14,916 bases of DNA from JBCCGE01 sp039029455 (GCA_039029455.1 JBCCGE010000077.1:1-14916); one strand, 5' to 3'; positions 6,880 through 14,434 are shown, counted from the first letter of the stretch. Notes: a model not told the origin generated them from the sequence alone. Made by a program: numbers and translations.

Positions 6880-8112
6880 ATGGCGATCGAGCAGAAAAAC
6901 GAACCCTCTCTTCGGCCGTTTACTGATCCGGTATTGTCTGAGGAGGACATTGAAGTCCCCGATGATTACCGCATGGTGCCCGTCAGGTTCAGAGGCTCCG
7001 GCGGAGAATATTTCCGCATCTGGATTGTCAATCTGCTGCTTAGTATTGTGACTCTGGGTGTGTACTCAGCATGGGCTAAGGTCAGGAGCAAACGGTATTT
7101 TTTCGGCAATACGTATATCGAAGACGATGCCTTCGAGTATCACGCAACGCCGATTTCCATACTTAAGGGCCGGGCGATATCCGTCGTGATTTTGCTGCTT
7201 GTCTACCTGTCCGCGTATATTTCGGGATACCTTCAGGCAGCCTTTCTTGGGCTGATTGTGCTGATCTCGCCGTGGGTAATCTGCAACAGTCTTCGTTTCA
7301 ATTCACGCTATACCAGTTTTCGAAATGTGCGCTTTCTGTTCGCCGGACGCGTTCGCAGGGCCTATCTCATTCTGTTTGGGATTCCGCTGATTCCGGTCGG
7401 TATTGCCGGAGTGGTTGCCCTCGGATCCTGGCTGGAAAACTCTTCTGTCGGTGCGGAAACGCTCTCGCTGACCGTAACTCTGGGTTTTGTCGGAGCGTAT
7501 TTGCTTTTTCCCCTGATCCAGCAGCGCTTCACCAAGTTCAGGATTAATCACCAGCACTACGGTCAGCTTGCGTTGAATACTCGAGTAGAGTCCGGACACT
7601 ACTATTTTGTGTATCTCAAAATGATTCTCTGGAGTGCGCTCGCCTATGGTCTGCTCGCCGGTCTTGTTTTTGTGATTGCCCTGGTTGTTGGCAAACCGCT
7701 GCAGAATCTGGCCAACCCGGGCGTAGCGGGTTCTATATCGCCGGCTTTTTACCTGGTCTCGTTTCTTCCGCTTATCGTTTTAGGGATGTGGTTCCGGGCC
7801 TACATGGAATGCAAGATTCGCAACTACGTGTTCGACCACAGCAAAGTGGGAACCCATGTCAGTTTGCGTTCCGCTCTGAAAATATCGAGGTTGATGCTGA
7901 TCTATCTGGGAAATCTGGTACTGTTGATTGTGACCCTTGGACTGGCGTATCCCTGGACCAAAGTACGCCTGCAAAAATATCGACTGGAAACAATACAGCT
8001 TAAAGTATGGGGTAGTCTTGATCATGTTGTCGGACAGGCGGAATCCAGCCGCTCGTCCTTTGGTGAGGAGCTGGGTGAAGCTTTCGACGTCGATTTGGAT
8101 CTTGGATTCTGA
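6880..8112 (+). CDS. DUF898 (YjgN-like) polytopic inner-membrane protein
   Basis: A 410-residue membrane protein of the DUF898/YjgN family, whose biochemical role is not established as far as I know. A hydrophilic N-tail (1-43) is followed by about six hydrophobic segments (near 46-62, 98-130, 160-182, 195-213, 247-270, 288-304 and 338-356) and an acidic C-tail. The sequence is internally repeated: NLLLSIVTLGVYSAWAKVRS (51-70) resembles NLVLLIVTLGLAYPWTKVRL (345-364), each a membrane segment followed by a basic amphipathic stretch. The family signature GEYFRIWIVN and the FFGNTYI block are clear. It is followed 21 bases later by an M48 protease on the same strand, so the two are probably co-transcribed. 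The start at 6880 fits the divergent gap to ridA but has a poor ribosome-binding site. Confidence 0.85.
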   Translation: MAIEQKNEPSLRPFTDPVLSEEDIEVPDDYRMVPVRFRGSGGEYFRIWIVNLLLSIVTLGVYSAWAKVRSKRYFFGNTYIEDDAFEYHATPISILKGRAISVVILLLVYLSAYISGYLQAAFLGLIVLISPWVICNSLRFNSRYTSFRNVRFLFAGRVRRAYLILFGIPLIPVGIAGVVALGSWLENSSVGAETLSLTVTLGFVGAYLLFPLIQQRFTKFRINHQHYGQLALNTRVESGHYYFVYLKMILWSALAYGLLAGLVFVIALVVGKPLQNLANPGVAGSISPAFYLVSFLPLIVLGMWFRAYMECKIRNYVFDHSKVGTHVSLRSALKISRLMLIYLGNLVLLIVTLGLAYPWTKVRLQKYRLETIQLKVWGSLDHVVGQAESSRSSFGEELGEAFDVDLDLGF

Positions 8113-8133
8113 TTCGCAGCAGGTAGCCGGGAC

Positions 8134-9213
8134 ATGGTGAAAGGCAGCTGGTACTTTGCTAACCACTCCAGACGCTACGACGCAGAGCTGACCCTGCGCG
8201 ATGATCAGATCTGCGTAAAGATCGAAGGTGAGTCGCCCCGAGCTGTGGCCGACAGTTCGGTAAGGATTTCAGACCGAGTCGCCAATATTCCGCGGCGTGT
8301 AGTGTTTGAGGACGGCGCGGTTTTTGTGTCCGATGACAACGACCGTCTCGACGACTTGCTCTCCGATCGCCTGCCATCCGATTCTCCGACCTGGCTGCAC
8401 CGTCTGGAGTCGAGCTGGAAGTGGGCTTCGTTTTCGATTCTGGCCATCGTGTTCGTCAGCGTATCGGCCTACCTTTACGGTCTGCCCTGGGCTACGGACA
8501 AGCTGGTAGCAAAAGTGCCGGACGAAATGCGGCAGAATCTTTCGAACGAAACACTGAGTTTGCTTGACCGGTTTATGCTCAGCGAGAGTCAGCTTAGTGA
8601 GTCCAGGCAGGACGAACTGAGAAAACGCTTTACCGAGATATCGAAACAGGCTCTGGCCAGGCTGCCGAACACCTCCAGATATTTAGACGCACCGGAGCAG
8701 GCGATTTCGTTTCACTTCCGCAGTATGGGAATGCCGAATGCCTTTGCACTGCCGGACGGTCAGATTGTGATCGCCGACGAGCTGGTGAAACTTTCGAAAA
8801 ACCAACATGAGATTGATGCGGTCGTACTGCACGAGCTGGGACACGTCGTCCACCAGCACGGCATGAATCAGGCAGTCCGATCATTTTTTGTCACCGTCGT
8901 CATCGCGCTTGTGGTGGGCGACCCATCGGGTATGGAGGAGTTGCTGGTTGCTCTGCCGACTGCGCTGGCACAGGGGAAGTATTCGCGCGATCACGAAAGG
9001 GAAGCCGATGTTTTTGCATTTGATGCCATGGACCGACTGCAGATCGATACTGAATACTTCGCAACGATCATGGAACGTATGTCGGTATTTGACCGTTCAC
9101 CCGGCGATGAGACCGAGCAAAACGAACCCGCCGAATCCGGATTGTGGGAATACTTCCAGACCCATCCGGGCACTGCTGATCGAATCAGAGCCGCGCGCGA
9201 AAGATCGCGATAA
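8134..9213 (+). CDS. Membrane-anchored M48-family zinc metalloprotease
   Basis: M48 peptidases degrade misfolded or unassembled envelope proteins (compare HtpX, BepA, LoiP). Residues 1-90 form an N-terminal domain of short strands, probably cytoplasmic. One membrane segment follows at about 98-116 (WKWASFSILAIVFVSVSAYL), then the protease domain. The zinc motif HELGH is at 233-237 with catalytic E234; the third ligand is in SRDHEREAD (E290), and the HPGTADRI block near the C-terminus is typical of M48. A hydrophobic patch at 250-261 right after HELGH may be a second membrane-associated segment. There is no lipobox, so this is not a LoiP-type lipoprotein. The gene follows the DUF898 gene by 21 bases and converges on tyrS. 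The pairing suggests that both act in inner-membrane or envelope maintenance, which is an inference. The catalytic assignment is firm. Confidence 0.9.
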   Translation: MVKGSWYFANHSRRYDAELTLRDDQICVKIEGESPRAVADSSVRISDRVANIPRRVVFEDGAVFVSDDNDRLDDLLSDRLPSDSPTWLHRLESSWKWASFSILAIVFVSVSAYLYGLPWATDKLVAKVPDEMRQNLSNETLSLLDRFMLSESQLSESRQDELRKRFTEISKQALARLPNTSRYLDAPEQAISFHFRSMGMPNAFALPDGQIVIADELVKLSKNQHEIDAVVLHELGHVVHQHGMNQAVRSFFVTVVIALVVGDPSGMEELLVALPTALAQGKYSRDHEREADVFAFDAMDRLQIDTEYFATIMERMSVFDRSPGDETEQNEPAESGLWEYFQTHPGTADRIRAARERSR

Positions 9214-9261
9214 GCCGGGGTGAACGATAATATTCCGGGGGCACAGTCTCGCCCTTGCGGA

Positions 9262-10557
9262 TCACACCCAGCGAGTCACCGCCCAGTTTTTCTTTCCCCG
9301 TCGAAGCAAAATCGTGTGTCCGTGCAGCAGGTCTTCTGCTGACAACACCGTTTCCATCGTCGCCTTTTTGCCGTTGACCGTAACGGCGCCGTTATTCAGA
9401 AATTCCCGCGCCCGGCTGTTCGACTCAGCGAGTCCACAGCCGACAAGGATGCCGATGATCGACGCCTGATCACTGCCCAGAAGTTGTTTTGACTCCTCGC
9501 GGCTTGGAACACCTTCAAACAATTCTCCCAGCGTTCGTTCGTCGACAGCATCGAGGTCACCTTTGCCAAACAGTATTTCGGAGGCGCTGACGGCGTTATT
9601 GAGTGCACTGTCGCCGTGCACCAGTTCGGTCATGTGTTCGGCCAGTGCCCGATGGGCCTGACGCTGATGGGGGGATTCGAGATGACTGTGTTCCAGATCG
9701 TTAATCTCAGTCTCGGACAGAAAGGTAAACCATTTCAGAAACTTGACCACATCAGCGTCGTCGGTGTTGAGCCAGAACTGGTAGAACCTGTAGGGCGACG
9801 TTTTGTCTGCACTCAGCCAGACCGCGTTGCCGGCTGACTTGCCGATTTTTGTGCCGTCGGACTTGGTGACCAGTTTGTTGGTGATGCCAAAGGCATGAGC
9901 CGGTGCAGCTTCGGTGCCGCATTGACGCCGTATTAAGTCCATACCCGAGACGATGTTGCCGTACTGATCCGAACCCGCGACCTGGACCGTGCAGTTGTGA
10001 TGCTGAAACAGGTGCAGAAAGTCGTACGCCTGCAAAAGCATGTAGCTGAATTCCGTGTAGCTGATGCCCTGATCACGGTTGGTCAGTCGATCCTTGACCG
10101 AATCCCTTTGGATCATCTGGTTTACGGAGAAGTGTTTACCGATATCCCGCAAGGCTTCGATAAACGACAGTTCTTTCAGCCAGTCATAGTTGTTGACCAG
10201 AATAGCGTGATTGTTCTTGCTGTCGTCAAAATCCAGTAACTGTTCAAAGATTTTTCGCTGCAGGGAAATATTATGCTCGACCTGATCAAACGTCTGCAGC
10301 GTGCGTTCGCTGTCTTTTCCCGAAGGGTCCCCGATCAGTCCGGTGCCGCCACCCATGACAACGATGGGCTGGTGTCCACTGCGCTGCCAGTGCATCAGCA
10401 TTTTAATGGCCAGAAAATTACCGACCGTGAGGCTGTCCGCCGTTGGGTCGAACCCACAGTACGCCACCCGTCCGGGTGTCGCGATATGATCTTCCACTTC
10501 ATTGCCTGCGGTCTGGTGCAGCAGACCTCGCCAACTGAGCTCGTCGGTAAAATTCAT
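9262..10557 (-). CDS. tyrS: Tyrosyl-tRNA synthetase with an atypical HIGH motif
   Basis: TyrS charges tRNA-Tyr in the cytosol. Numbering from the ATG at 10557 (431 residues), the class I Rossmann core begins at YCGFDPTADSL (33-43). Where most TyrRS enzymes have HIGH or HIGN, this one reads TVGN (44-47). GDPSGK is at 77-81, the tyrosine-binding SYMLLQAYDF at 171-180, GSDQYGNI at 195-202, and the KMSKS-equivalent loop reads KIGKS (237-241). A C-terminal S4 RNA-binding domain is seen around SRAREFLNNGAVTVNGKKA. Length is normal. A TTG directly before the ATG could also start. It lies 86 bases after anmK on the same strand and has its own possible -10 (TACAAT). No T-box is visible, as expected outside Firmicutes. 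Identity is firm; the motif change is noted as a finding. Confidence 0.94.
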   Translation of the reverse strand: MNFTDELSWRGLLHQTAGNEVEDHIATPGRVAYCGFDPTADSLTVGNFLAIKMLMHWQRSGHQPIVVMGGGTGLIGDPSGKDSERTLQTFDQVEHNISLQRKIFEQLLDFDDSKNNHAILVNNYDWLKELSFIEALRDIGKHFSVNQMIQRDSVKDRLTNRDQGISYTEFSYMLLQAYDFLHLFQHHNCTVQVAGSDQYGNIVSGMDLIRRQCGTEAAPAHAFGITNKLVTKSDGTKIGKSAGNAVWLSADKTSPYRFYQFWLNTDDADVVKFLKWFTFLSETEINDLEHSHLESPHQRQAHRALAEHMTELVHGDSALNNAVSASEILFGKGDLDAVDERTLGELFEGVPSREESKQLLGSDQASIIGILVGCGLAESNSRAREFLNNGAVTVNGKKATMETVLSAEDLLHGHTILLRRGKKNWAVTRWV

Positions 10558-10596
10558 CAAAAAATCGGTTTAAAGCGTTGTTGGAGTTAGCGGCGA

Positions 10597-10602
10597 ATTG
10601 TA
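10597..10602 (-). promoter_or_regulatory. Possible -10 element for tyrS
   Basis: The minus strand reads TACAAT 40 bases upstream of the tyrS ATG, followed by a GC-rich TCGCCGC stretch. The hexamer 17 bases before it (CTGGCT) is a poor -35, so this is a weak call. It would allow tyrS expression independent of anmK. Confidence 0.3.
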
Positions 10603-10643
10603 GCGGTTTATTGACGTTCAGCCAGTCCAATTTACCGATGCTG

Positions 10644-11744
10644 TCAATCCGCTGGAAAATAAATCGCCCCGGCCACGGTGCTCCGATCGGCGCCGGTAAC
10701 AGACGGCATGGTTGACGCCTGTCGCTGCAGTGTTCGCCATGCAAGATAGGCAAACGTCATGGCCTCGACATGATGGGGGTCGACACCGAACTGATCTGAA
10801 CCTTGGATCGGCACATTGAGATTGGATGACATCCGTGCCAGCAGGTGCGCGTTGTTGGCGCCGCCTCCGCACACGATAACTCTGGATACGTCGGGCATTG
10901 CATTTTGCACCGCACGGGTTACGCTCAAAGAGGTCAGCTCCGCCAGTGTCGCCTGCACGTCAGCCGCATCGAGCCCATTGATATCCTCTGTAAAAGCATC
11001 CAGCCACTTGGCGTTGAAATATTCTCGCCCCGTACTTTTTGGCGCCGGTCGTGCGAAATACGGATCACCCAGCATTTTGCCGAGCAGGTCTTTGTCGATC
11101 GTTCCGGACGATGCCCAGGCGCCGTCCCGGTCAAATCGTTCGGAGCTGTGATGGCTTTGATGCCAGAGGTCCATGAGTACATTTGCCGGGCCAGTGTCAA
11201 ACCCCAGAACGTTGTGGCTTTGCGCTGCAGGCAGCAGCGTGACATTGGCGATTCCGCCGAGATTCAAAATAACCCTGTTTTCGGTTTTGCCACCCAGCAG
11301 CTCTGCATGTAGAAACGGTGCGAACGGCGCGCCCTGACCGCCGTGGGCGATATCCGCTGCACGAAAGTCGCAGACCACCGGATGTTGAGTGTGCGCGGCG
11401 ATTGTTGCGCCGCAGCCGAGTTGAACTGTAAACGGAAAATCTGAGTCGGGTCTGTGGCGAACGGTCTGCCCATGACATCCGATGACATCAATCGCGATAT
11501 TGTCGTTGCGTTCAATAAGTCGGTTGGCAATGGACGCATAGGCGTGCGCGAGTTGAATACCGACTTCTCCGGCGCGATCGATTTCGTTGTCGCCGGGTGT
11601 CATCAATTCCTGTATTGAATCCGCAAGAGACGGTTCGAATGCGGCAAAACAGTGATCTCTAACCTGAACGCGATTCTGTTCCGCGTCCGTCGGGCTAATC
11701 TCAATCAGCACCGCATCGATGCCGTCAACACTCGTACCCGACAT
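10644..11744 (-). CDS. anmK: Anhydro-N-acetylmuramic acid kinase AnmK
   Basis: AnmK converts 1,6-anhydro-MurNAc, released during cell-wall turnover, to MurNAc-6-phosphate by ring opening and phosphorylation, feeding peptidoglycan recycling in the cytosol. Residues 1-10 hold the phosphate-binding MSGTSVDGID. GCHGQTVRH is at 89-97, CDFRAADIAHGGQGAPF at 125-141, and GFDTGPANVLMD at 181-192 contains the expected catalytic Asp D183. KSTGREYFN and VCGGGANNAHL follow. The ATG at 11744 is the first standard start, but homologues have several residues of a core strand before MSGTS. In this window those (AIGI) lie in frame upstream of the ATG, where no ATG, GTG or TTG exists before a stop at 11829-11831. 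The true start may be non-standard. It sits between the mepM-like gene and tyrS. Confidence 0.94.
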   Translation of the reverse strand: MSGTSVDGIDAVLIEISPTDAEQNRVQVRDHCFAAFEPSLADSIQELMTPGDNEIDRAGEVGIQLAHAYASIANRLIERNDNIAIDVIGCHGQTVRHRPDSDFPFTVQLGCGATIAAHTQHPVVCDFRAADIAHGGQGAPFAPFLHAELLGGKTENRVILNLGGIANVTLLPAAQSHNVLGFDTGPANVLMDLWHQSHHSSERFDRDGAWASSGTIDKDLLGKMLGDPYFARPAPKSTGREYFNAKWLDAFTEDINGLDAADVQATLAELTSLSVTRAVQNAMPDVSRVIVCGGGANNAHLLARMSSNLNVPIQGSDQFGVDPHHVEAMTFAYLAWRTLQRQASTMPSVTGADRSTVAGAIYFPAD

Positions 11745-11850
11745 AATGCCGATGGCACAGGAGCTGCGATCTTTGGCAGAGTGGTTGATGGCGACTTCGA
11801 AGACGGCGGTCAGCAGGTGATGATTAGATCACAGACCCGTGTTTGATAGG

Positions 11851-13797
11851 TTACTGAACCGAGGCCGAATCGGCCTGAGCGACCGGAATCTGACTCATCT
11901 GATCCAGATCCGCAGCCAGTGTCAGTGCCTGCTTTTTGAAACCAGAGAGGTATTTTTTGTCGATAGGAGACGACTTCGGCAGTTTGACCGTCAGTGGATT
12001 TTTGTGGACGCCATTCACTCTGAATTCGTAGTGAAGATGGTGACCGGTGGCCCAGCCGGTGTTGCCGACATAGCCGATGATGTCGCCCTGCTTGACGCGC
12101 TTGCCGGCCTTGATGCCTTTGGCGAAACGGCTCATGTGAGCATACAGGGTCTCGAACTGACCGCCGTGGCGAATCACCACGGTTTTGCCGTATCCCTTGT
12201 TACGGGTTGCCTGACGCACTACGCCGTCTCCGGTACTGAATATTGGGGTGCCCTTGGGAGCCGCATAGTCAACACCTTTATGCGCGCGCCACTTTTTAAG
12301 TATCGGGTGAAACCGTTTTTTCGAAAACTTCGACGACACGCGACCAAACTTCATTGGCGTTCGAAGGAATGAACCCTTGATGCCGTCGCCGTTGGGCGCG
12401 AAATAATCCACGCTGCCATCTTCGTAGACATGCCGAATAGCGCGGAGGGGTTTGTTGCCGGTAACCAGTTCGGCGGCGAGAATCTGACCTTCTCCCACCT
12501 TGTCATCACCAAGATACAGTTCTTCATAGATCAATGAAAACCGGTCGCCGGGCTGAATGTCTTTGGCGAAATCGACCTGCCAGCCAAACAGTCGAATCAT
12601 TTCGTACACTGTATTGGATCCGATGCCTTGCTCGCTCGCAGCCGATAGTACGCTCGACCATATGGTTGTCGATTTCTGCGAGTGTCGGATCTCCGGTTCT
12701 TTCTCCAGTGTCTCAAACGTGTAACCGCTGTCTGCGGATTTGATCTGAAGTGTTTTGAATCGGTCAATGGCGTAGCGCAGGATCGCCAGTCGTTCATTTT
12801 CTATGTGAACCTGAATGGTGTCACCCGGACGAATTCGAAGCAGCGGTTTGGACTCCTTATATTCCGCGATCAGAAACGCCTCACGACTGCTGAGTCCGAG
12901 CCGGTTAAAGAGCTGCGACAGAGTATCGTGTTTTTTAACGATGGCTTCGACCCACTCAATCGATTGATCGCCTGCACCGTTTTCCTCTGCGGTCGCGTCG
13001 TCGCTACCCGGCAGCACCGTATCGGGTTCAAGCGACATGGTGAAGATGTCTTTTGAAACATCCAGTGCCGCAGCAGGGCGGTCACTGTCGAGAACCTCCG
13101 AAGCCTTCGCAATCGGATCGTTGACCTGTGAAGTGATCGGCGTTGAAACCATCTGGTCAGACTGTGCAGCATCCGGATTAATGCTCGCCAGCACGAGCTG
13201 GGCTCCATCGTCGCTGACCTGATCACTTGCCTCGATTTGACTTTCAAGAGAATCGTCTGCGTCTGCATTTGTCGCGCTCGCGTCGTCAGTCGCCCTGTCA
13301 TCTTCAACAAGAACTGTTTCAGTGGTGACGTTTTGAGCTTCGACGGGATCATCAATCTGAAGTGCGCTGTCAGTTGACTCTGCGACTGCAACCTCGGGAG
13401 TCTCATTGACGACTTCAGTATTTTCCGTAACCGTATCAACTGAGCTTAGGTCCGACGAATCATTCTCGGAAGAGCTTTGCTCATTTGCACTGTCATCAAC
13501 ATTGGCTGCAGACACCTCGATTGCAATGTCAGCAAAAATTTCTGTCGATGATGCGATGGGTGAATTGCCGAGGGTACCGGAATCCGCATCAGTAACCGAT
13601 TCGGAGATCACGGAGTCTGAGGTGATGACGGCCAGGGGGGAATCTGACTCCTCGCCGGTGTTGGCCACCGCGTACGCACCCACAAGGGCACAGAGTCCAA
13701 TCATGGACGCTGCCGCCGTTCGTTTCATACTAAAGGAAGGGTCTGCAGTGATATTTTTCATATCAATCTGCAGTGTAGACCGCTTCTGGGGCGTCAT
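11851..13797 (-). CDS. mepM: MepM-like M23 murein DD-endopeptidase with long acidic spacer
   Basis: MepM-type enzymes cut peptide cross-links in peptidoglycan during growth. Residues 28-46 form a membrane anchor or signal segment. Residues 47-230 are a low-complexity spacer rich in Asp, Glu, Ser, Thr and Val, with no Lys and a single Arg (R168). A LysM/OapA-like region follows (IVKKHDTLSQLFNRLGLS, 286-303, to about 335), then the conserved linker FGWQVDFAKDIQPGDRFSL (404-422), then the M23 domain. Zinc ligands are H506 and D510 (HKGVD) and H589 (HLHYEF), with H554 and H587 as active-site histidines, so the enzyme should be active. At 648 residues it is much longer than E. coli MepM (about 440), mainly because of the spacer. 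Starts at Met13 (13761) or Met24 (13728) are equally possible; none has a clear ribosome-binding site. It is first in a minus-strand run with anmK. Confidence 0.88.
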   Translation of the reverse strand: MTPQKRSTLQIDMKNITADPSFSMKRTAAASMIGLCALVGAYAVANTGEESDSPLAVITSDSVISESVTDADSGTLGNSPIASSTEIFADIAIEVSAANVDDSANEQSSSENDSSDLSSVDTVTENTEVVNETPEVAVAESTDSALQIDDPVEAQNVTTETVLVEDDRATDDASATNADADDSLESQIEASDQVSDDGAQLVLASINPDAAQSDQMVSTPITSQVNDPIAKASEVLDSDRPAAALDVSKDIFTMSLEPDTVLPGSDDATAEENGAGDQSIEWVEAIVKKHDTLSQLFNRLGLSSREAFLIAEYKESKPLLRIRPGDTIQVHIENERLAILRYAIDRFKTLQIKSADSGYTFETLEKEPEIRHSQKSTTIWSSVLSAASEQGIGSNTVYEMIRLFGWQVDFAKDIQPGDRFSLIYEELYLGDDKVGEGQILAAELVTGNKPLRAIRHVYEDGSVDYFAPNGDGIKGSFLRTPMKFGRVSSKFSKKRFHPILKKWRAHKGVDYAAPKGTPIFSTGDGVVRQATRNKGYGKTVVIRHGGQFETLYAHMSRFAKGIKAGKRVKQGDIIGYVGNTGWATGHHLHYEFRVNGVHKNPLTVKLPKSSPIDKKYLSGFKKQALTLAADLDQMSQIPVAQADSASVQ

Positions 13798-13881
13798 TTT
13801 ATTTATGTAATGGGTGTAGGTTTCGCCGCGAGGCCCGAAATTCAGGCTACCCGTAGACGGCCTGTGATGCTCCAGAGCTGT

Positions 13882-13910
13882 AATTTACTGATTTTGCAGG
13901 GTTAGGTCAA
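13882..13910 (-). promoter_or_regulatory. Probable promoter of the mepM-like gene
   Basis: On the minus strand, TTGACC (13910-13905) is followed after 17 bases by TAAATT (13887-13882). This is a four-of-six -10 with ideal spacing, placing the RNA start near 13875 and leaving a leader of about 78 bases. A second TTGACC lies 7 bases upstream (13917-13912), so the -35 may be duplicated or form part of an operator. Confidence 0.35.
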
Positions 13911-13956
13911 AGGTCAATTGCGTTTTGTAGAGCGTTTTTTGACCTTAGTGATCACT
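13904..13956. repeat. Cluster of short repeats: AGGTCAA x2 direct, one inverted copy, GCGTTTT x2, palindrome
   Basis: AGGTCAA occurs twice in tandem (13904-13910, 13911-13917). An inverted copy follows, so that AAGGTCAA (13910-13917) mirrors TTGACCTT (13939-13946). GCGTTTT occurs at 13920-13926 and 13932-13938, twelve bases apart. AGTGATCACT (13947-13956) is a perfect palindrome. The cluster overlaps and lies upstream of the -35 of the mepM-like gene, as an operator would. No regulator is recognised. Confidence 0.5.
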
Positions 13957-14061
13957 TTGTCGCCGCAGGACGACGAAAAAATTCACCAGCTTAGCCAAAA
14001 TCTTTGCGGACCGGCGTCAGAATTGGCCGACAGACGGCTGATTTAGGGCCTGTTTTAGGTT

Positions 14062-14204
14062 CCGAAAAGCCGGCTGGGTGGCTCCGGAATTTGATCTTCG
14101 CGGTAACTCCGACAACCCGCTGAAATTTTGGCCTGAACTGGAAAATACTGCACACGTAGAGTATGATGACAGGCCAGTGGAGAAAGAGTCCCCGAAAAGC
14201 CGGC
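14062..14204 (+). repeat. Direct repeat CCGAAAAGCCGGC, two copies 130 bases apart
   Basis: The 13-mer occurs exactly at 14062-14074 and 14192-14204. The second copy supplies the left arm of the terminator hairpin at 14195-14217. The first copy can pair equally well with the right arm, and can also form a local hairpin of its own (TTCCG 14060-14064 with CGGAA 14085-14089, and AGCC 14068-14071 with GGCT 14080-14083). Confidence 0.6.
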
Positions 14205-14219
14205 CTAGCCGGCTTTTTT
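14195..14219 (+). terminator. Strong intrinsic terminator upstream of the rRNA promoter
   Basis: AAAAGCCGGC (14195-14204) pairs perfectly with GCCGGCTTTT (14208-14217) around a 3-base loop, followed by a run of six T (14214-14219). No plus-strand gene ends just before it. On the other strand the hairpin is followed by only four T, so it is mainly rightward. It either ends an unrecognised small RNA or shields the rRNA promoter from read-through. Confidence 0.8.
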
Positions 14220-14270
14220 CGCCTTCGGTGATGAGCAATTATTCATGGTTTTTGGGGCCTGAATAGGGCG

Positions 14271-14321
14271 TTGAAAAATAATTGAAATAACCGTTGACGG
14301 GGGGCTTTCTATGCGTATAAT
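14271..14321 (+). promoter_or_regulatory. rRNA operon P1-type promoter with AT-rich upstream element
   Basis: TTGACG (14294-14299) and a perfect TATAAT (14316-14321) are separated by 16 bases, the short spacing usual for rRNA P1 promoters. An AT-rich stretch at 14271-14290 (TTGAAAAATAATTGAAATAA) fits an UP element binding the polymerase alpha C-terminal domain. After the -10 comes TCGCGCTCCC, a GC-rich discriminator typical of promoters repressed by ppGpp in the stringent response. The transcript should begin near 14328. Confidence 0.87.
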
Positions 14322-14358
14322 TCGCGCTCCCTGAGGGGGCGGCCAGCCTGCTTCCTCC

Positions 14359-14397
14359 TGATCTTTTACAACTAATCAAGCAGATTGTGTGGGCGCT
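14359..14397 (+). promoter_or_regulatory. rRNA leader antitermination elements boxA and boxC
   Basis: TGATCTTTTACAA (14359-14371) matches the boxA consensus TGCTCTTTAACA with two changes, and TGTGTGGGCGCT (14386-14397) matches the boxC element of the 16S leader (GTGTGGGCACT in E. coli). The spacing and the intervening ATCAAGCA also resemble gammaproteobacterial leaders. BoxA recruits NusB and NusE (S10), letting polymerase pass early terminators in the operon. Confidence 0.75.
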
Positions 14398-14434
14398 TCG
14401 ATTCGTCAGAATCTCTCATCCAGTATGTTGGATA

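Larger units (their letters stand above)
13801..14290. other. Gene-free region between the mepM-like gene and the rRNA promoter
   Basis: No convincing protein gene is seen in about 490 bases. It holds the likely mepM promoter with repeats (13882-13956), a structured stretch with the duplicated CCGAAAAGCCGGC (14062-14074 and 14192-14204), a strong rightward terminator (14195-14219) and, at the right end, the AT-rich upstream element of the rRNA promoter. Short open frames of 62-73 codons cross it on both strands but overlap each other and resemble nothing. Confidence 0.6.

Noticed and set aside
10558..10643. Possible T-box or other riboswitch in the tyrS leader.
   Set aside because: The stretch is under 90 bases and has no T-box sequence or terminator hairpin; T-boxes are not expected in Gammaproteobacteria.
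14017..14266. Short open frames of 62 and 73 codons in the region before the rRNA promoter.
   Set aside because: They lie on opposite strands of the same DNA, lack ribosome-binding sites and cross the terminator hairpin.
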